Source of the DNA: Flavobacteriales bacterium
GTDB lineage: Bacteria; Bacteroidota; Bacteroidia; Flavobacteriales_E; Vicingaceae
NCBI GenBank assembly: GCA_002402165.1
Contig: NVVI01000005.1
Span: 939 to 16,326, forward strand
DNA: 15,388 nt
Reading direction: 5' to 3'
In this document: positions 1 through 8,583 of the stretch, in pieces
How the letters are laid out: the number at the start of each line of letters is the position of its first letter
Position numbering within the stretch: the stretch's first letter is position 1
Program-made: the position numbers and the translations under genes
The notes under the pieces: generated by a model
Seen by the model: only the letters and a program-made list of their open reading frames with translations
Told to the model about the DNA's origin: nothing
Database searches by the model: none

Positions 1-1531
<1,531 letters not shown>

Positions 1532-1597
1532 TATTCCTAGTTTTAATATAGACTAATAATATTATATCATAAAACTAATTTATTTTAAATAAAAATC

Positions 1598-1951
1598 ATG
1601 AGAGTAAAAACAGATAAACCCAACGAAGGAATAGCTTTAGAATTTGCAATCCTAATAGAAAAATTAATCAATCAACTTGACAAGTTGAATCAAATTGATG
1701 AAATGAAAATAATGCTAGAGAATCGTTTAGAAAAGATTGAAGATATTCTATATGCTAAAAATGTAGATGATTACCTGGATCAGTTTATTCCACTAGAAAG
1801 AGCAATAAAATTATTAGGAATTAGTAAAAGGCAATTTTATACTTTAAGAAAAAGAGGTGATATTGACTTTATTAAGGTTGGCAAGAAAGTATTTCTGACA
1901 AGGAGGATTATTAATGAATTTATGGATAGACATACGGTTAAAGCAAACTAA
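1598..1951 (+). CDS. Helix-turn-helix (excisionase/MerR-like) DNA-binding protein
   Basis: A 117-residue protein with two parts. Residues 12-55 form a predicted amphipathic helix or coiled coil, probably for dimerisation. Residues 64-112 form a winged helix-turn-helix of the excisionase/HTH_17 type, with IPLERAIKLLGISKRQFYTL as the helix-turn-helix and FIKVGKKVFLTRRIINEFM as the wing and closing helix. This layout is common in Bacteroidota mobile elements, and the same layout recurs at 8012-8332. The start ATG at 1598 follows an A/T-rich leader with no clear Shine-Dalgarno sequence, as is usual in this phylum. It diverges from the RES-like gene across 66 bp and could regulate it, or it may be the leftover recombination factor of another element. 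The fold call is good; the target is unknown. Confidence 0.75.
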   Translation: MRVKTDKPNEGIALEFAILIEKLINQLDKLNQIDEMKIMLENRLEKIEDILYAKNVDDYLDQFIPLERAIKLLGISKRQFYTLRKRGDIDFIKVGKKVFLTRRIINEFMDRHTVKAN

Positions 1952-1984
1952 TATTTTTATAATATCTCTCCTGAGCCAGACGAT

Positions 1985-2130
1985 ATATCTTCCTTGCACT
2001 CAAACATACTTATAGGCATTCGAACAGCGGAACAAGACCTGAATGCAAGGAAAATATGTGTAATGTAAATATATTATCTTTACAAGGATTACATCAACTG
2101 TGTTACACTCTTATGTACTTTACACGGTTG
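1985..2130. other. Three consecutive stem-loops in the spacer before the helicase gene
   Basis: The non-coding spacer holds three inverted repeats with only one base between each. Hairpin A pairs 1985-1998 with 2044-2057 (13 of 14 bp, TTCCTTGCA core, 45-nt loop). Hairpin B pairs TGTAA/TGTAAA (2059-2069) with TTTACA/TTACA (2079-2093), with a 4-nt bulge on the 3' side. Hairpin C pairs CAACTGTGT (2095-2103) with ACACGGTTG (2122-2130) through one G-U, then TACA (2104-2107) with TGTA (2114-2117), again with a 4-nt 3' bulge. The last could be the folded part of an attC-like site ending in GTTGAGC. A structured RNA is the alternative. The repeats are seen directly; the function is unknown. Confidence 0.5.
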
Positions 2131-2139
2131 TTGAGCACA
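2128..2139 (+). repeat. Left boundary repeat of the helicase cassette, attC-like core site
   Basis: TTGTTGAGCACA contains GTTGAGC (2130-2136), which fits the integron core consensus GTTRRRY. Its reverse complement recurs just after the helicase stop codon (4145-4157) as TGTGCCCCAACAA, with one extra base and one change. The pair brackets the helicase gene. Confidence 0.5.
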
Positions 2140-2166
2140 ATTTGAAAAAATACACGAAAATTAAAT

Positions 2167-4140
2167 ATGACTTGGGATGACGAAATAGAAGAAGGCTCAC
2201 CAGCATACAATCTTGCAGCAAGTGATGCAGCAACTATTAGAGCTGTTGCAGGTCCTGGTTCGGGGAAAAGCTTTGCAATAAAAAAGAGAATTTTAAGGCT
2301 CTTAGAACAAAAAGTAAATCCAGAAAAGATTTTAGCAATAACCTTTACTAGAACCGCTGCTCAAGATTTAAAAACTGATATTTCATCTTTAGGTGTTAAA
2401 GGTGCTGAAGAAGTTCATTCAAGAACAGTTCATAGTCACGCTCTCAGAATTTTAATGAAGGAAGGTGTTTTAGAACAAACTGGAAGGTATCCAAGAATGG
2501 TTATTGACCACGAACAACAGCCAATATTAAGAGATATTGATAGAGAAGAATTCGGAGGAGTAAAAGATAAAAAGAAATTACTTGAAGGTTACCTTGCAGG
2601 TTGGGCACGATTACAACAAGATGATGCTGGTTTTGTGCAAACGTCAAATGATGAAAATTTCAAAACCGACTTAATAAATTGGTTTGACTTTCATAGTGGA
2701 ATTTTAGTCGGAGAGGTAATTCCAATTGTTATTGATTATTTACGAAATAATCCAGCAACCGAGCAGATTGAGAAATATGATTATATACTAGTTGATGAGT
2801 TTCAAGATTTAAATAAAAGTGAACAGGAGTTTATAAGATTAATAAGAGGAGAGTCTAATCTTGTTATTGTAGGTGATGATGACCAATCTATCTATGGATT
2901 TAAATTCGCTCATCCTCAAGGCATACAAGAAATTGAAACATTATTTGGAGAGTATGACGATGTGCCATTTGATGTCTGTAGAAGATGCCCTACTCTTGTT
3001 ACGAAAATGGCTTCAGAGTTAATATCGAAAAATCCAAACAGAACACTAGGAATTCTTAATCATTTTGAGGAAAATCCAGAAGGTGAGGTAAATATTGTCC
3101 AATGGACAGATTTTGATTCTGAAATTATCGGCTTATCTGATTTTGTTGCTAAAGAATTAGAAAAAGGAATTATTGAACCTCAAGATATTCTAATCTTAAC
3201 ACCAAGAAGAAAAATTGGGTACCGCCTTCGAAATAGGATTTTGAATAAAAGTATTCCTGTTAAATCATACTTCCGAGAATCAATAATTGAAAAACAAAAT
3301 GTACAACGTGCATTTTCTCTAATGAATTTTATCGCAAATCCTGACGACAAAATTTCTTTGAGATTCTTATTAGGTTTTGATTCATCAGATTATAGAAAAA
3401 ATCAATATGTTCGTATTAAAGATATTGCAGAAGAGCAAAAAAAATCAATTAAGGAGGTGCTTGACTTAATTCTTCTAGGTGAACTTCCAGAAACACATTT
3501 GAAATCCATAATAGCTACTTACCGCAAAATATTAGAAGACATTCCTCTTCTGAGAAAAACTATAATTGAAGAACCTGAAAATGCTCTTCCTAATTTCTTT
3601 GTAAAAACACTTGAAGACGAAGATGACTTCTATGAATTAGATCAAGTTTATAGGTCAGTTATTGAAGAAATCGGAACTGAGAAACTTGAAAAGGTTGAAA
3701 ACTTTCAAAAGTGGTTTAAGGAAGTAATGGGTTTATTATTAACAACAATTGCTTTACCGCAAATACCTGACGATATTGACCACATTAGAATTATGAGTTT
3801 ACATTCCTCAAAAGGATTGAGTGCTAAACTTGTGATTCTAACTTCTATGATTGATCCATTAATTCCTTTTTTACCAGATACAGATGATAAAGTTGCTATT
3901 GAATTAGCAAATCAAGAATCAAGAAGGCTTTTTTATGTAGCTGTAACGAGATGTAAAGCATCAACAGATTATGATGGTAGATTAGTTATTAGTTCCTTTC
4001 TTTCAATTCCTGGAATAGAAGCTGCTAGAATGGGAATTAGAGCAAACCCAAGAGCCACACTTAGAACTAGCACCACTCGTTATGTAAGTGATTTTGGAGC
4101 TGTTTCACCGAGACCAATTAGAGGAACAGAATTGAAATAA
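2167..4140 (+). CDS. UvrD/Rep-family superfamily 1 ATP-dependent DNA helicase
   Basis: A complete 657-residue superfamily 1A 3'-5' DNA helicase/translocase. All key motifs are present: Walker A AGPGSGKS (28-35), motif Ia AITFTRTAA (57-65), motif II DEFQD (210-214), motif III GDDDQSIYGFK (236-246), motif IV around the CRRCP segment, motif V SLHSSKGL (544-551) and motif VI RRLFYVAVTR (586-595). The last 60 residues are basic and probably disordered. No nuclease domain is fused, and no GajA-like or other defence partner gene is adjacent. It is therefore a lone UvrD-like helicase rather than a recognised Gabija-type pair. Its flanks carry matching inverted sequences resembling cassette recombination sites, so it may have arrived as a mobile cassette. 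The biochemical class is secure; the role (repair, phage defence or element maintenance) is open. Confidence 0.92.
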   Translation: MTWDDEIEEGSPAYNLAASDAATIRAVAGPGSGKSFAIKKRILRLLEQKVNPEKILAITFTRTAAQDLKTDISSLGVKGAEEVHSRTVHSHALRILMKEGVLEQTGRYPRMVIDHEQQPILRDIDREEFGGVKDKKKLLEGYLAGWARLQQDDAGFVQTSNDENFKTDLINWFDFHSGILVGEVIPIVIDYLRNNPATEQIEKYDYILVDEFQDLNKSEQEFIRLIRGESNLVIVGDDDQSIYGFKFAHPQGIQEIETLFGEYDDVPFDVCRRCPTLVTKMASELISKNPNRTLGILNHFEENPEGEVNIVQWTDFDSEIIGLSDFVAKELEKGIIEPQDILILTPRRKIGYRLRNRILNKSIPVKSYFRESIIEKQNVQRAFSLMNFIANPDDKISLRFLLGFDSSDYRKNQYVRIKDIAEEQKKSIKEVLDLILLGELPETHLKSIIATYRKILEDIPLLRKTIIEEPENALPNFFVKTLEDEDDFYELDQVYRSVIEEIGTEKLEKVENFQKWFKEVMGLLLTTIALPQIPDDIDHIRIMSLHSSKGLSAKLVILTSMIDPLIPFLPDTDDKVAIELANQESRRLFYVAVTRCKASTDYDGRLVISSFLSIPGIEAARMGIRANPRATLRTSTTRYVSDFGAVSPRPIRGTELK

Positions 4141-4144
4141 AAAC

Positions 4145-4245
4145 TGTGCCCCAACAATGTATAGAAAAAATAGCTAATATCGGCTTCCCAACCGCTCCAA
4201 ACATAACCTCAGGTCTAGTCCTTTGAAAAGTTTACAATGTTAGGT
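4145..4245 (+). repeat. attC-like imperfect palindrome after the helicase gene
   Basis: The sequence CCAACAATGTA (4151-4161) is nearly the reverse complement of TACAATGTTAGG (4233-4244), with one unpaired base and one mismatch. The right arm ends in GTTAGGT (4239-4245), which fits the core consensus GTTRRRY. The left arm begins with CCCCAAC (4149-4155), which matches RYYYAAC except at the first base. The total span of about 100 bp and the long unpaired centre fit the architecture of an attC site. No integron integrase is in the window. The palindrome is seen directly; the integron interpretation is inference. Confidence 0.45.
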
Positions 4246-4561
4246 AAGCTCTTTCCCTGCTTTAGCCAATAAAGTAAATTGAAATGTGTTGACCTTCGGT
4301 TATGCCTGAAACGGCTAGAAAGCCTTAAAGTCTTCCACAAAATCTTTCTAAAAGTTTTTTTGAGGGTCTCACCCCATCTTGGTATAAAAGTGGCTCCTAG
4401 GTGAGGCTTCACAAGGGTATAGGGTAAGATGGGTAAAGTTTCCGAATACACCTTTTATAAACGTAAGGTGTGTGCGTTGCGGTGTACTTCGTACAAAAAA
4501 GTGAGTAATAAAAAAATCTTACCTCTTTTACCTTTGTCACTCTAGGTCGCTTTTTTCGTAA
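4246..4561. other. Non-coding stretch with nested inverted repeats
   Basis: No convincing gene lies here, between the helicase cassette and the terminator of the leftward operon. The region contains CCCATCTT (4373-4380) facing AAGATGGG (4426-4433) across 45 nt. It also has a 9-pair stem-loop, ATACACCTT (4446-4454) with AAGGTGTGT (4465-4473), and a small hairpin TGTAC-TTC-GTACA (4483-4495). GGGTAA/TTACC words recur several times. A 78-codon open frame on the minus strand (4215-4451) is lined with these repeats and has no recognisable protein features. The region probably carries the left end of the integrative element, but no att core could be identified. Confidence 0.4.
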
Positions 4562-4600
4562 CAAAAAAGAGGGTAGAAGTGCTTCTCAACACCCTACCCC
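4562..4600 (-). terminator. Intrinsic terminator of the primase-helicase operon
   Basis: Read on the minus strand, GGGTAG pairs with CTACCC (6 bp; 4594-4599 with 4571-4576) and GTG pairs with CAC inside it. The stem is followed directly by TCTTTTTT (4570-4563). It begins about 20 nt after the stop codon of the VapE-type gene, which is the classic arrangement for a rho-independent terminator. Confidence 0.75.
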
Positions 4601-4618
4601 CTCTTTACCTGTTACCCT

Positions 4619-6811
4619 TTATTTAATAGGTTTCTGGTGATCTTCTTTTATGACCTTCTGCCCTCCATCCAAATTTAATGGTACATCTCCATCTTTCATA
4701 CATAAGTATTCATCTGGATCATCTGGATTTCTTTTAACAGCATAAACATAAACACCTTTGCGTTTAAATCGACAAAACCCATGCTTACGAAGTGCTTTAC
4801 CTAAACTGTAAACACTTGAATTAGTTACCCTAAAATCATGGCTAATCAATTTTATATGCTCAGCTATTTCAGTGGTACTAAAAATATATTCTGCCTCATC
4901 CTTAGGACAGGGAGTAAATACTTTTAATAAAAGCTCTTCCTCTGTTGACCGCATCTCGAATCGCTCATTTTCAGATGTTATTTCAGCTATCTCTTCCGCA
5001 TCAAACCAATATTTGAATCCTTGCTCAAATAAAGCAAGAGCCTGAGCATAAACTAAATTCAAATTAATACCATGCTTATTATTGATGCTTAATGCCTCAA
5101 AACAAAGCCATCTCCTAGAACCAGTCATGTCCCTTAAAAATTGCTCATCATTAATACTTCCAGCAAAACTAGAACGATGAGGCAAATTCTCTGAATGCTT
5201 TTCGTAAGGCTTTCTTACTTGAATTGAGGGTAAGGTAATTAGGGCTTTAAGATTACTAAGATCGGACCGGGTTAAATCGGCAAGTTCATCCATGATTATT
5301 AAGAAGTTCTGAGAAAGGTAAACAAGGCTATCTTTAGAATCAGGGTTAATTGTTCCTGCATAGACATAATTTTTTAGTTCTAATGGTATCATACCTATCA
5401 AAAAGGTTGTTTTGCCAAGCCCCTGTATTCCTAATAATACTAACACTTGATGATTGATTAATTTATCGACTAAAGCCGAAGCGACCACTGCAACTAGCCA
5501 TTTTTTGAACGCTTTACTCCAATATTTTTGACTTGATGTAACAATTGCTGCAGCAAGTTGAGCAATGTGGTCTGTTTTGCCGTCCCAAGGGTCAAGTTTA
5601 TAAAAATATTCCCTTATAGGGTGAAAATCAGGAATAAAGTCTGAATTCAATATACTACGAAGAATATTTACAGGACATTGAATTCCAGCATCGCATAAAG
5701 CCATAAATAAGCTGTTCTCCATTTTATCGGTGATTGGAACAAAAGCACATTCCTCTTCATCAAACATTTCAGGCTTTCCACTTACCACATTGTATCTAAA
5801 CTGATACCTTTCTAAAAATCTTCTCGCTTGCAATATTTCTTCAACAACTCTGCTTCCTCCACCACTTGTCTTTTTAGGGTATCTTGGTACATTATTCTCA
5901 TGACATAAATAATAAAAAGTGCCAATAGTAGCTCTCCTTTCTCCTGAGTCAAACCGTTTAAGAACATCATTAAACATTTTATCACAATCCTTTACATCGT
6001 ATTTTTCAGTACACAACTGACTAACACGATGAAAATAAGCTCTTCCCACTTCTCCCATTTGGGCAAACCCAAAAGCCACTTTAAGCCAATTTGTTCGTTC
6101 ATTAGTAATGTCAATTTTTAATTCCTCCAGTTTGCTAACATAGTATTCCACCTTGTCTTCTCTCGGAACTGGGGTTGAATTTGATTTGGATGACTTAACA
6201 ACTTCCATTTTTACTGGTTCTTCTTCTTTAAGCAATTCAATCCAAGCTTCTGGTGATTCGTTAAAATGTGCATCTGGGTCATATCCAATAAAATACTTTT
6301 GAACTATGCTTTTAGTCGCAGGATCAAGCTCAAACCCAAGATCTTCTATTACTTTATTAATAGCGTTCCAATGTTCTAAATACTTCTCTGGGTAAGCAAT
6401 ATGAAGATAACCACGCACTCCTTTAGCGGAGGGGGAAGTTTCTATATTGAAACAATAATTACCCAGACAAGAAATCAATTCATCCCTCAACTCAATTGCT
6501 TCTTCTTTAGTTGGTCTTCTTGGTTTACCTTTTTGTACTTTAATTTTATCAACATCAATAGCAAGAACTGGTTGCCTCTGTACTACATTATCAAGTTTAG
6601 ATCCACCTTTAAGAATAACACTAGGTATTAAAACTGGAAGTTTTTCTTTTAATTTCGTCTGCTCTTTCTTATTAGTTGTATTAGCAATTTTCTTACAGAG
6701 CTTTTGATTGATTAGTTTTTTACCAAATTCTTTTAGCGTTTTTACGAGCATTACTTTGGTCATTTTAATGCTACCAACAGAGGGTAACATCATTACAATT
6801 ACATCTTTCAT
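4619..6811 (-). CDS. BT4734-like / PriCT_2 / VapE-type primase-helicase of a mobile element
   Basis: A 730-residue multidomain replication protein. Residues 60-195 match the BT4734-like N-terminal domain (VLAIDVDK at 82-89, TSPSAKGVRGYLHI at 125-138, LDPATKSI and YDPDAHF). Its hhhDhD-like segment suggests a primase-type active site, which is inference. Residues 222-308 match the PriCT_2 helical domain. Residues 400-620 are a VapE-family ATPase with Walker A GIQGLGKTT (461-469), Walker B FLIIMDEL (503-510) and the family signature DMTGSRRW (561-568). Residues 645-695 look like a winged helix. It is the last gene of the element's operon, followed by an intrinsic terminator. It probably primes and unwinds the element's DNA during autonomous replication. 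Confidence 0.9.
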   Translation of the reverse strand: MKDVIVMMLPSVGSIKMTKVMLVKTLKEFGKKLINQKLCKKIANTTNKKEQTKLKEKLPVLIPSVILKGGSKLDNVVQRQPVLAIDVDKIKVQKGKPRRPTKEEAIELRDELISCLGNYCFNIETSPSAKGVRGYLHIAYPEKYLEHWNAINKVIEDLGFELDPATKSIVQKYFIGYDPDAHFNESPEAWIELLKEEEPVKMEVVKSSKSNSTPVPREDKVEYYVSKLEELKIDITNERTNWLKVAFGFAQMGEVGRAYFHRVSQLCTEKYDVKDCDKMFNDVLKRFDSGERRATIGTFYYLCHENNVPRYPKKTSGGGSRVVEEILQARRFLERYQFRYNVVSGKPEMFDEEECAFVPITDKMENSLFMALCDAGIQCPVNILRSILNSDFIPDFHPIREYFYKLDPWDGKTDHIAQLAAAIVTSSQKYWSKAFKKWLVAVVASALVDKLINHQVLVLLGIQGLGKTTFLIGMIPLELKNYVYAGTINPDSKDSLVYLSQNFLIIMDELADLTRSDLSNLKALITLPSIQVRKPYEKHSENLPHRSSFAGSINDEQFLRDMTGSRRWLCFEALSINNKHGINLNLVYAQALALFEQGFKYWFDAEEIAEITSENERFEMRSTEEELLLKVFTPCPKDEAEYIFSTTEIAEHIKLISHDFRVTNSSVYSLGKALRKHGFCRFKRKGVYVYAVKRNPDDPDEYLCMKDGDVPLNLDGGQKVIKEDHQKPIK

Positions 6812-6839
6812 TTCTTTCGTTTTTAAATTAATAATTAAA

Positions 6840-7448
6840 TTATTTTTTCTTTTTCCTCAACTTGCCTTTACAAAGCTCATTGAGTTCTTTCTTTTTAGCT
6901 GTCATCAACTCATTTCCATTAGGTAAATAATTACCAAAGTGTTCAAGCCAATGGTTTTCATACTGAACTTTCGCCATCCTTAATCCGTAATAAGCACAGC
7001 CTTTTTCTATGAATAAAGAATGGTCTTCTTCATCTTTTGGCATTGAATCAATGTCTTTTATGGAAGTTATTACACCCTCTTTTCTTAAAAATGAATTATG
7101 AGGTTCTGGATCATTATATTTGACAGCAAACCGAGCTGAATTAAATTTCCAAATTCCTATTTCAGTATCATAAAATATTCTCCCATCAGGTATAAATCGG
7201 TAATATTGGTGGAAGAGTTTCAGTTGAACATGACTACACAATATCACAAGTACTGAAGTAAGATGATATTCGTTAATTACTTTTGGATCATCAATACCCA
7301 TCCTTTCTGCATAATTTTTAATACCTATTGGAGTGGTCAACAATTCTTGTGAATTCCAATATTCAATAGATTTAAGTTTCATTTTCAATCCCCGATTTAA
7401 TTCACTCAATGGAATTGCTTTAATATCTTCTAATTCATCTATAATCAT
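6840..7448 (-). CDS. Uncharacterised 202-residue protein of the integrative element
   Basis: I do not recognise this protein. It has 202 residues, no signal peptide and no membrane segment. The middle is rich in aromatic residues and histidines (roughly residues 60-110, for example LFHQYYRF). It ends in a strongly basic tail, KGKLRKKKK, compatible with nucleic-acid binding. It lies 28 bp upstream of the primase-helicase gene on the same strand and so is probably co-transcribed with it and linked to replication or its control. A perfect 10-bp hairpin lies immediately before its start codon, which may set its expression relative to the preceding gene. Its size, codon use and position support a real gene; the function is unknown. 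Confidence 0.7.
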   Translation of the reverse strand: MIIDELEDIKAIPLSELNRGLKMKLKSIEYWNSQELLTTPIGIKNYAERMGIDDPKVINEYHLTSVLVILCSHVQLKLFHQYYRFIPDGRIFYDTEIGIWKFNSARFAVKYNDPEPHNSFLRKEGVITSIKDIDSMPKDEEDHSLFIEKGCAYYGLRMAKVQYENHWLEHFGNYLPNGNELMTAKKKELNELCKGKLRKKKK

Positions 7449-7465
7449 TGTATTAAAATTAATGC

Positions 7466-7488
7466 CCCTTTCAAATTATTTGAAAGGG
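7466..7488. repeat. Perfect 10-bp hairpin inside the element's operon
   Basis: CCCTTTCAAA (7466-7475) and TTTGAAAGGG (7479-7488) are exact inverted copies separated by TTA. The hairpin lies in the 60-bp gap between the INT_rpt-type gene and the 202-residue gene. No pure T-run follows it on either strand, so it is not a standard terminator. Attenuation, RNA processing or protein binding are possible. Confidence 0.7.
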
Positions 7489-7508
7489 TCTGGTTTAACA
7501 AATTGATT

Positions 7509-7979
7509 TTATTTGACTTTATTAGAACTGATTTCTCCAAAAATGTGAAATAGAGTTTCTCCACCATCTTTTACTTCAAAAAGAGCAGGATAACTCTTAT
7601 TAAAAAAATGTAATTCAAGTGCACGGTGAAAGTCTGTAGTCATGTCTACTTCCTTAGTCAGTAACAAGAATTGTTCACCGCTTCCATGTCGTCTTTCTAT
7701 TTCTTCAATTTCATACAACATCCTCTCATAGCCCATAAAATCTATCCAGCCTTTCCAACCTTTATTCTTATACACTTCATCTGGATGTTGAGGAATATTT
7801 TCAGGCACTTCTCCTTCCTCTACTTTACAAAACCAGCTATACTTTGCTATTTTCTCAACTAAGTCTTTAGTTTTTTTGCTTATTTGACTTTTTAAGATTG
7901 AAGGGTGAATAGTCAATCCTGTTATGATTGGTTCTCTTCTAATAATATCTTGCACTGCATCTTGTTGTAATTTCTTCAT
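7509..7979 (-). CDS. Small protein with one phage-integrase repeat (INT_rpt-like) unit
   Basis: A 156-residue protein. Residues 58-83 carry VPENIPQHPDEVYKNKGWKG followed by WIDFMG. This closely resembles the 'phage-integrase repeat unit' (INT_rpt, Pfam PF14882 from memory), whose hallmark is an IPxxPxxxYxxxGWxGWxDxLG pattern. In the family it usually occurs in tandem copies within integrase-related or homing-endonuclease-like proteins. Here there is a single copy in a small stand-alone protein between the helix-turn-helix gene and the primase-helicase operon genes. The basic N-terminal helix (30-50) and the repeat suggest DNA binding; the C-terminal 60 residues are unrecognised. The motif match is strong; the role is inference. 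Confidence 0.72.
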   Translation of the reverse strand: MKKLQQDAVQDIIRREPIITGLTIHPSILKSQISKKTKDLVEKIAKYSWFCKVEEGEVPENIPQHPDEVYKNKGWKGWIDFMGYERMLYEIEEIERRHGSGEQFLLLTKEVDMTTDFHRALELHFFNKSYPALFEVKDGGETLFHIFGEISSNKVK

Positions 7980-8011
7980 TGTTATTAATTTTTAGATCTG
8001 TGAATATTTAG

Positions 8012-8332
8012 TTAAACATCATTTCTATCTGGAACATCTATTCGATGGTCGGATAAAAACTTCTTAATATCGTCTTGGTGGAAAAATTTTCGTTTACCGA
8101 TGGAAACGTAATTAAGTGCTTGTTGCTCAAGAACTATACGCTGCATAGTCCTCTGGCTCACATTAAGAAATTCTCGAAAGCGTTGCTCACTGACATACTC
8201 ATCCAGTATATCAGTAACAGTATTTTCATCTTTGCTATTAATCTTTGTAGCAATAAGGTCAAGCTGTTCTTTTAGCTTTTCCCATTCTTCTTTAGAAATG
8301 GCTATAAAATTGAATTGAGAATTATTTTCCAT
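8012..8332 (-). CDS. Helix-turn-helix (excisionase-like) DNA-binding protein of the element
   Basis: A 106-residue protein. The N-terminal 10-35 region is a charged helix. Residues 46-96 form a helix-turn-helix of the excisionase/HTH_17 type, with EQRFREFLNVSQRTMQRIV followed by a wing and closing helix (YVSIGKRKFFHQDDIKKFL). Such proteins in small Bacteroidota elements act as recombination directionality factors or switch regulators. Its start is well supported by an AAGGAAAT ribosome-binding site just upstream, unusually clear for this phylum. A perfect TTACTTT-N3-AAAGTAA palindrome lies immediately above it and may be its own operator. It begins the downstream half of the element operon, separated from the integrase pair by 251 bp. 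Confidence 0.8.
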   Translation of the reverse strand: MENNSQFNFIAISKEEWEKLKEQLDLIATKINSKDENTVTDILDEYVSEQRFREFLNVSQRTMQRIVLEQQALNYVSIGKRKFFHQDDIKKFLSDHRIDVPDRNDV

Positions 8333-8342
8333 GCTTATTTCC

Positions 8343-8359
8343 TTACTTTAAAAAAGTAA
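8343..8359. promoter_or_regulatory. Possible operator of the helix-turn-helix gene
   Basis: TTACTTT and AAAGTAA are exact inverted copies around AAA, starting 10 bp upstream of the start codon and next to its ribosome-binding site. The position suits autoregulation. The site is A/T-rich, so chance occurrence is not excluded. Confidence 0.4.
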
Positions 8360-8583
8360 AGTTTTCTCATAAAAAATGGTGATTCCGAGATGTTTTAATG
8401 AATTATTCAGAGGTCAAAAATGGGTATCAAAAATTCAAATATTCGACACCTTGTATTTAGTCGGAAGTACCCCCATTTTTTGGACGAACACCGTTCGCTG
8501 GTATAACACCTTACATAGGTGGAGATAATTGATTAGATGAGTTTTCCCAGTAAAATCAAGGGTTGTGAGAAATTAAATTTCAG
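8360..8583. other. Regulatory spacer between the two halves of the element operon
   Basis: A 251-bp gap (8333-8583) with no gene. It contains a tight hairpin CGAAC-ACC-GTTCG (8485-8497), an inverted pair CACCT/AGGTG (about 8507-8521), and ACACCTT words at 8446 and 8506. It probably holds the promoter of the helix-turn-helix gene; an origin of replication for the element is also possible. No clear -7 element was found. Confidence 0.35.

Noticed and set aside
1985..2130. Retron msr-msd RNA
   Set aside because: No reverse transcriptase gene is nearby; the downstream gene is a helicase.
2167..4140. Helicase as GajB of a Gabija defence system
   Set aside because: No OLD-family nuclease (GajA) gene is adjacent, and the protein is longer than typical GajB. 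UvrD-like motifs alone do not support it.
4215..4451. 78-codon minus-strand open frame in the helicase/element spacer
   Set aside because: It overlaps several inverted repeats and the attC-like arm, has no recognisable protein pattern and no ribosome-binding site. It is better explained as chance.
8446..8512. ACACCTT words as replication iterons
   Set aside because: Only two clear copies lie here, 60 bp apart, and the word also occurs inside coding DNA, so the evidence is too thin.
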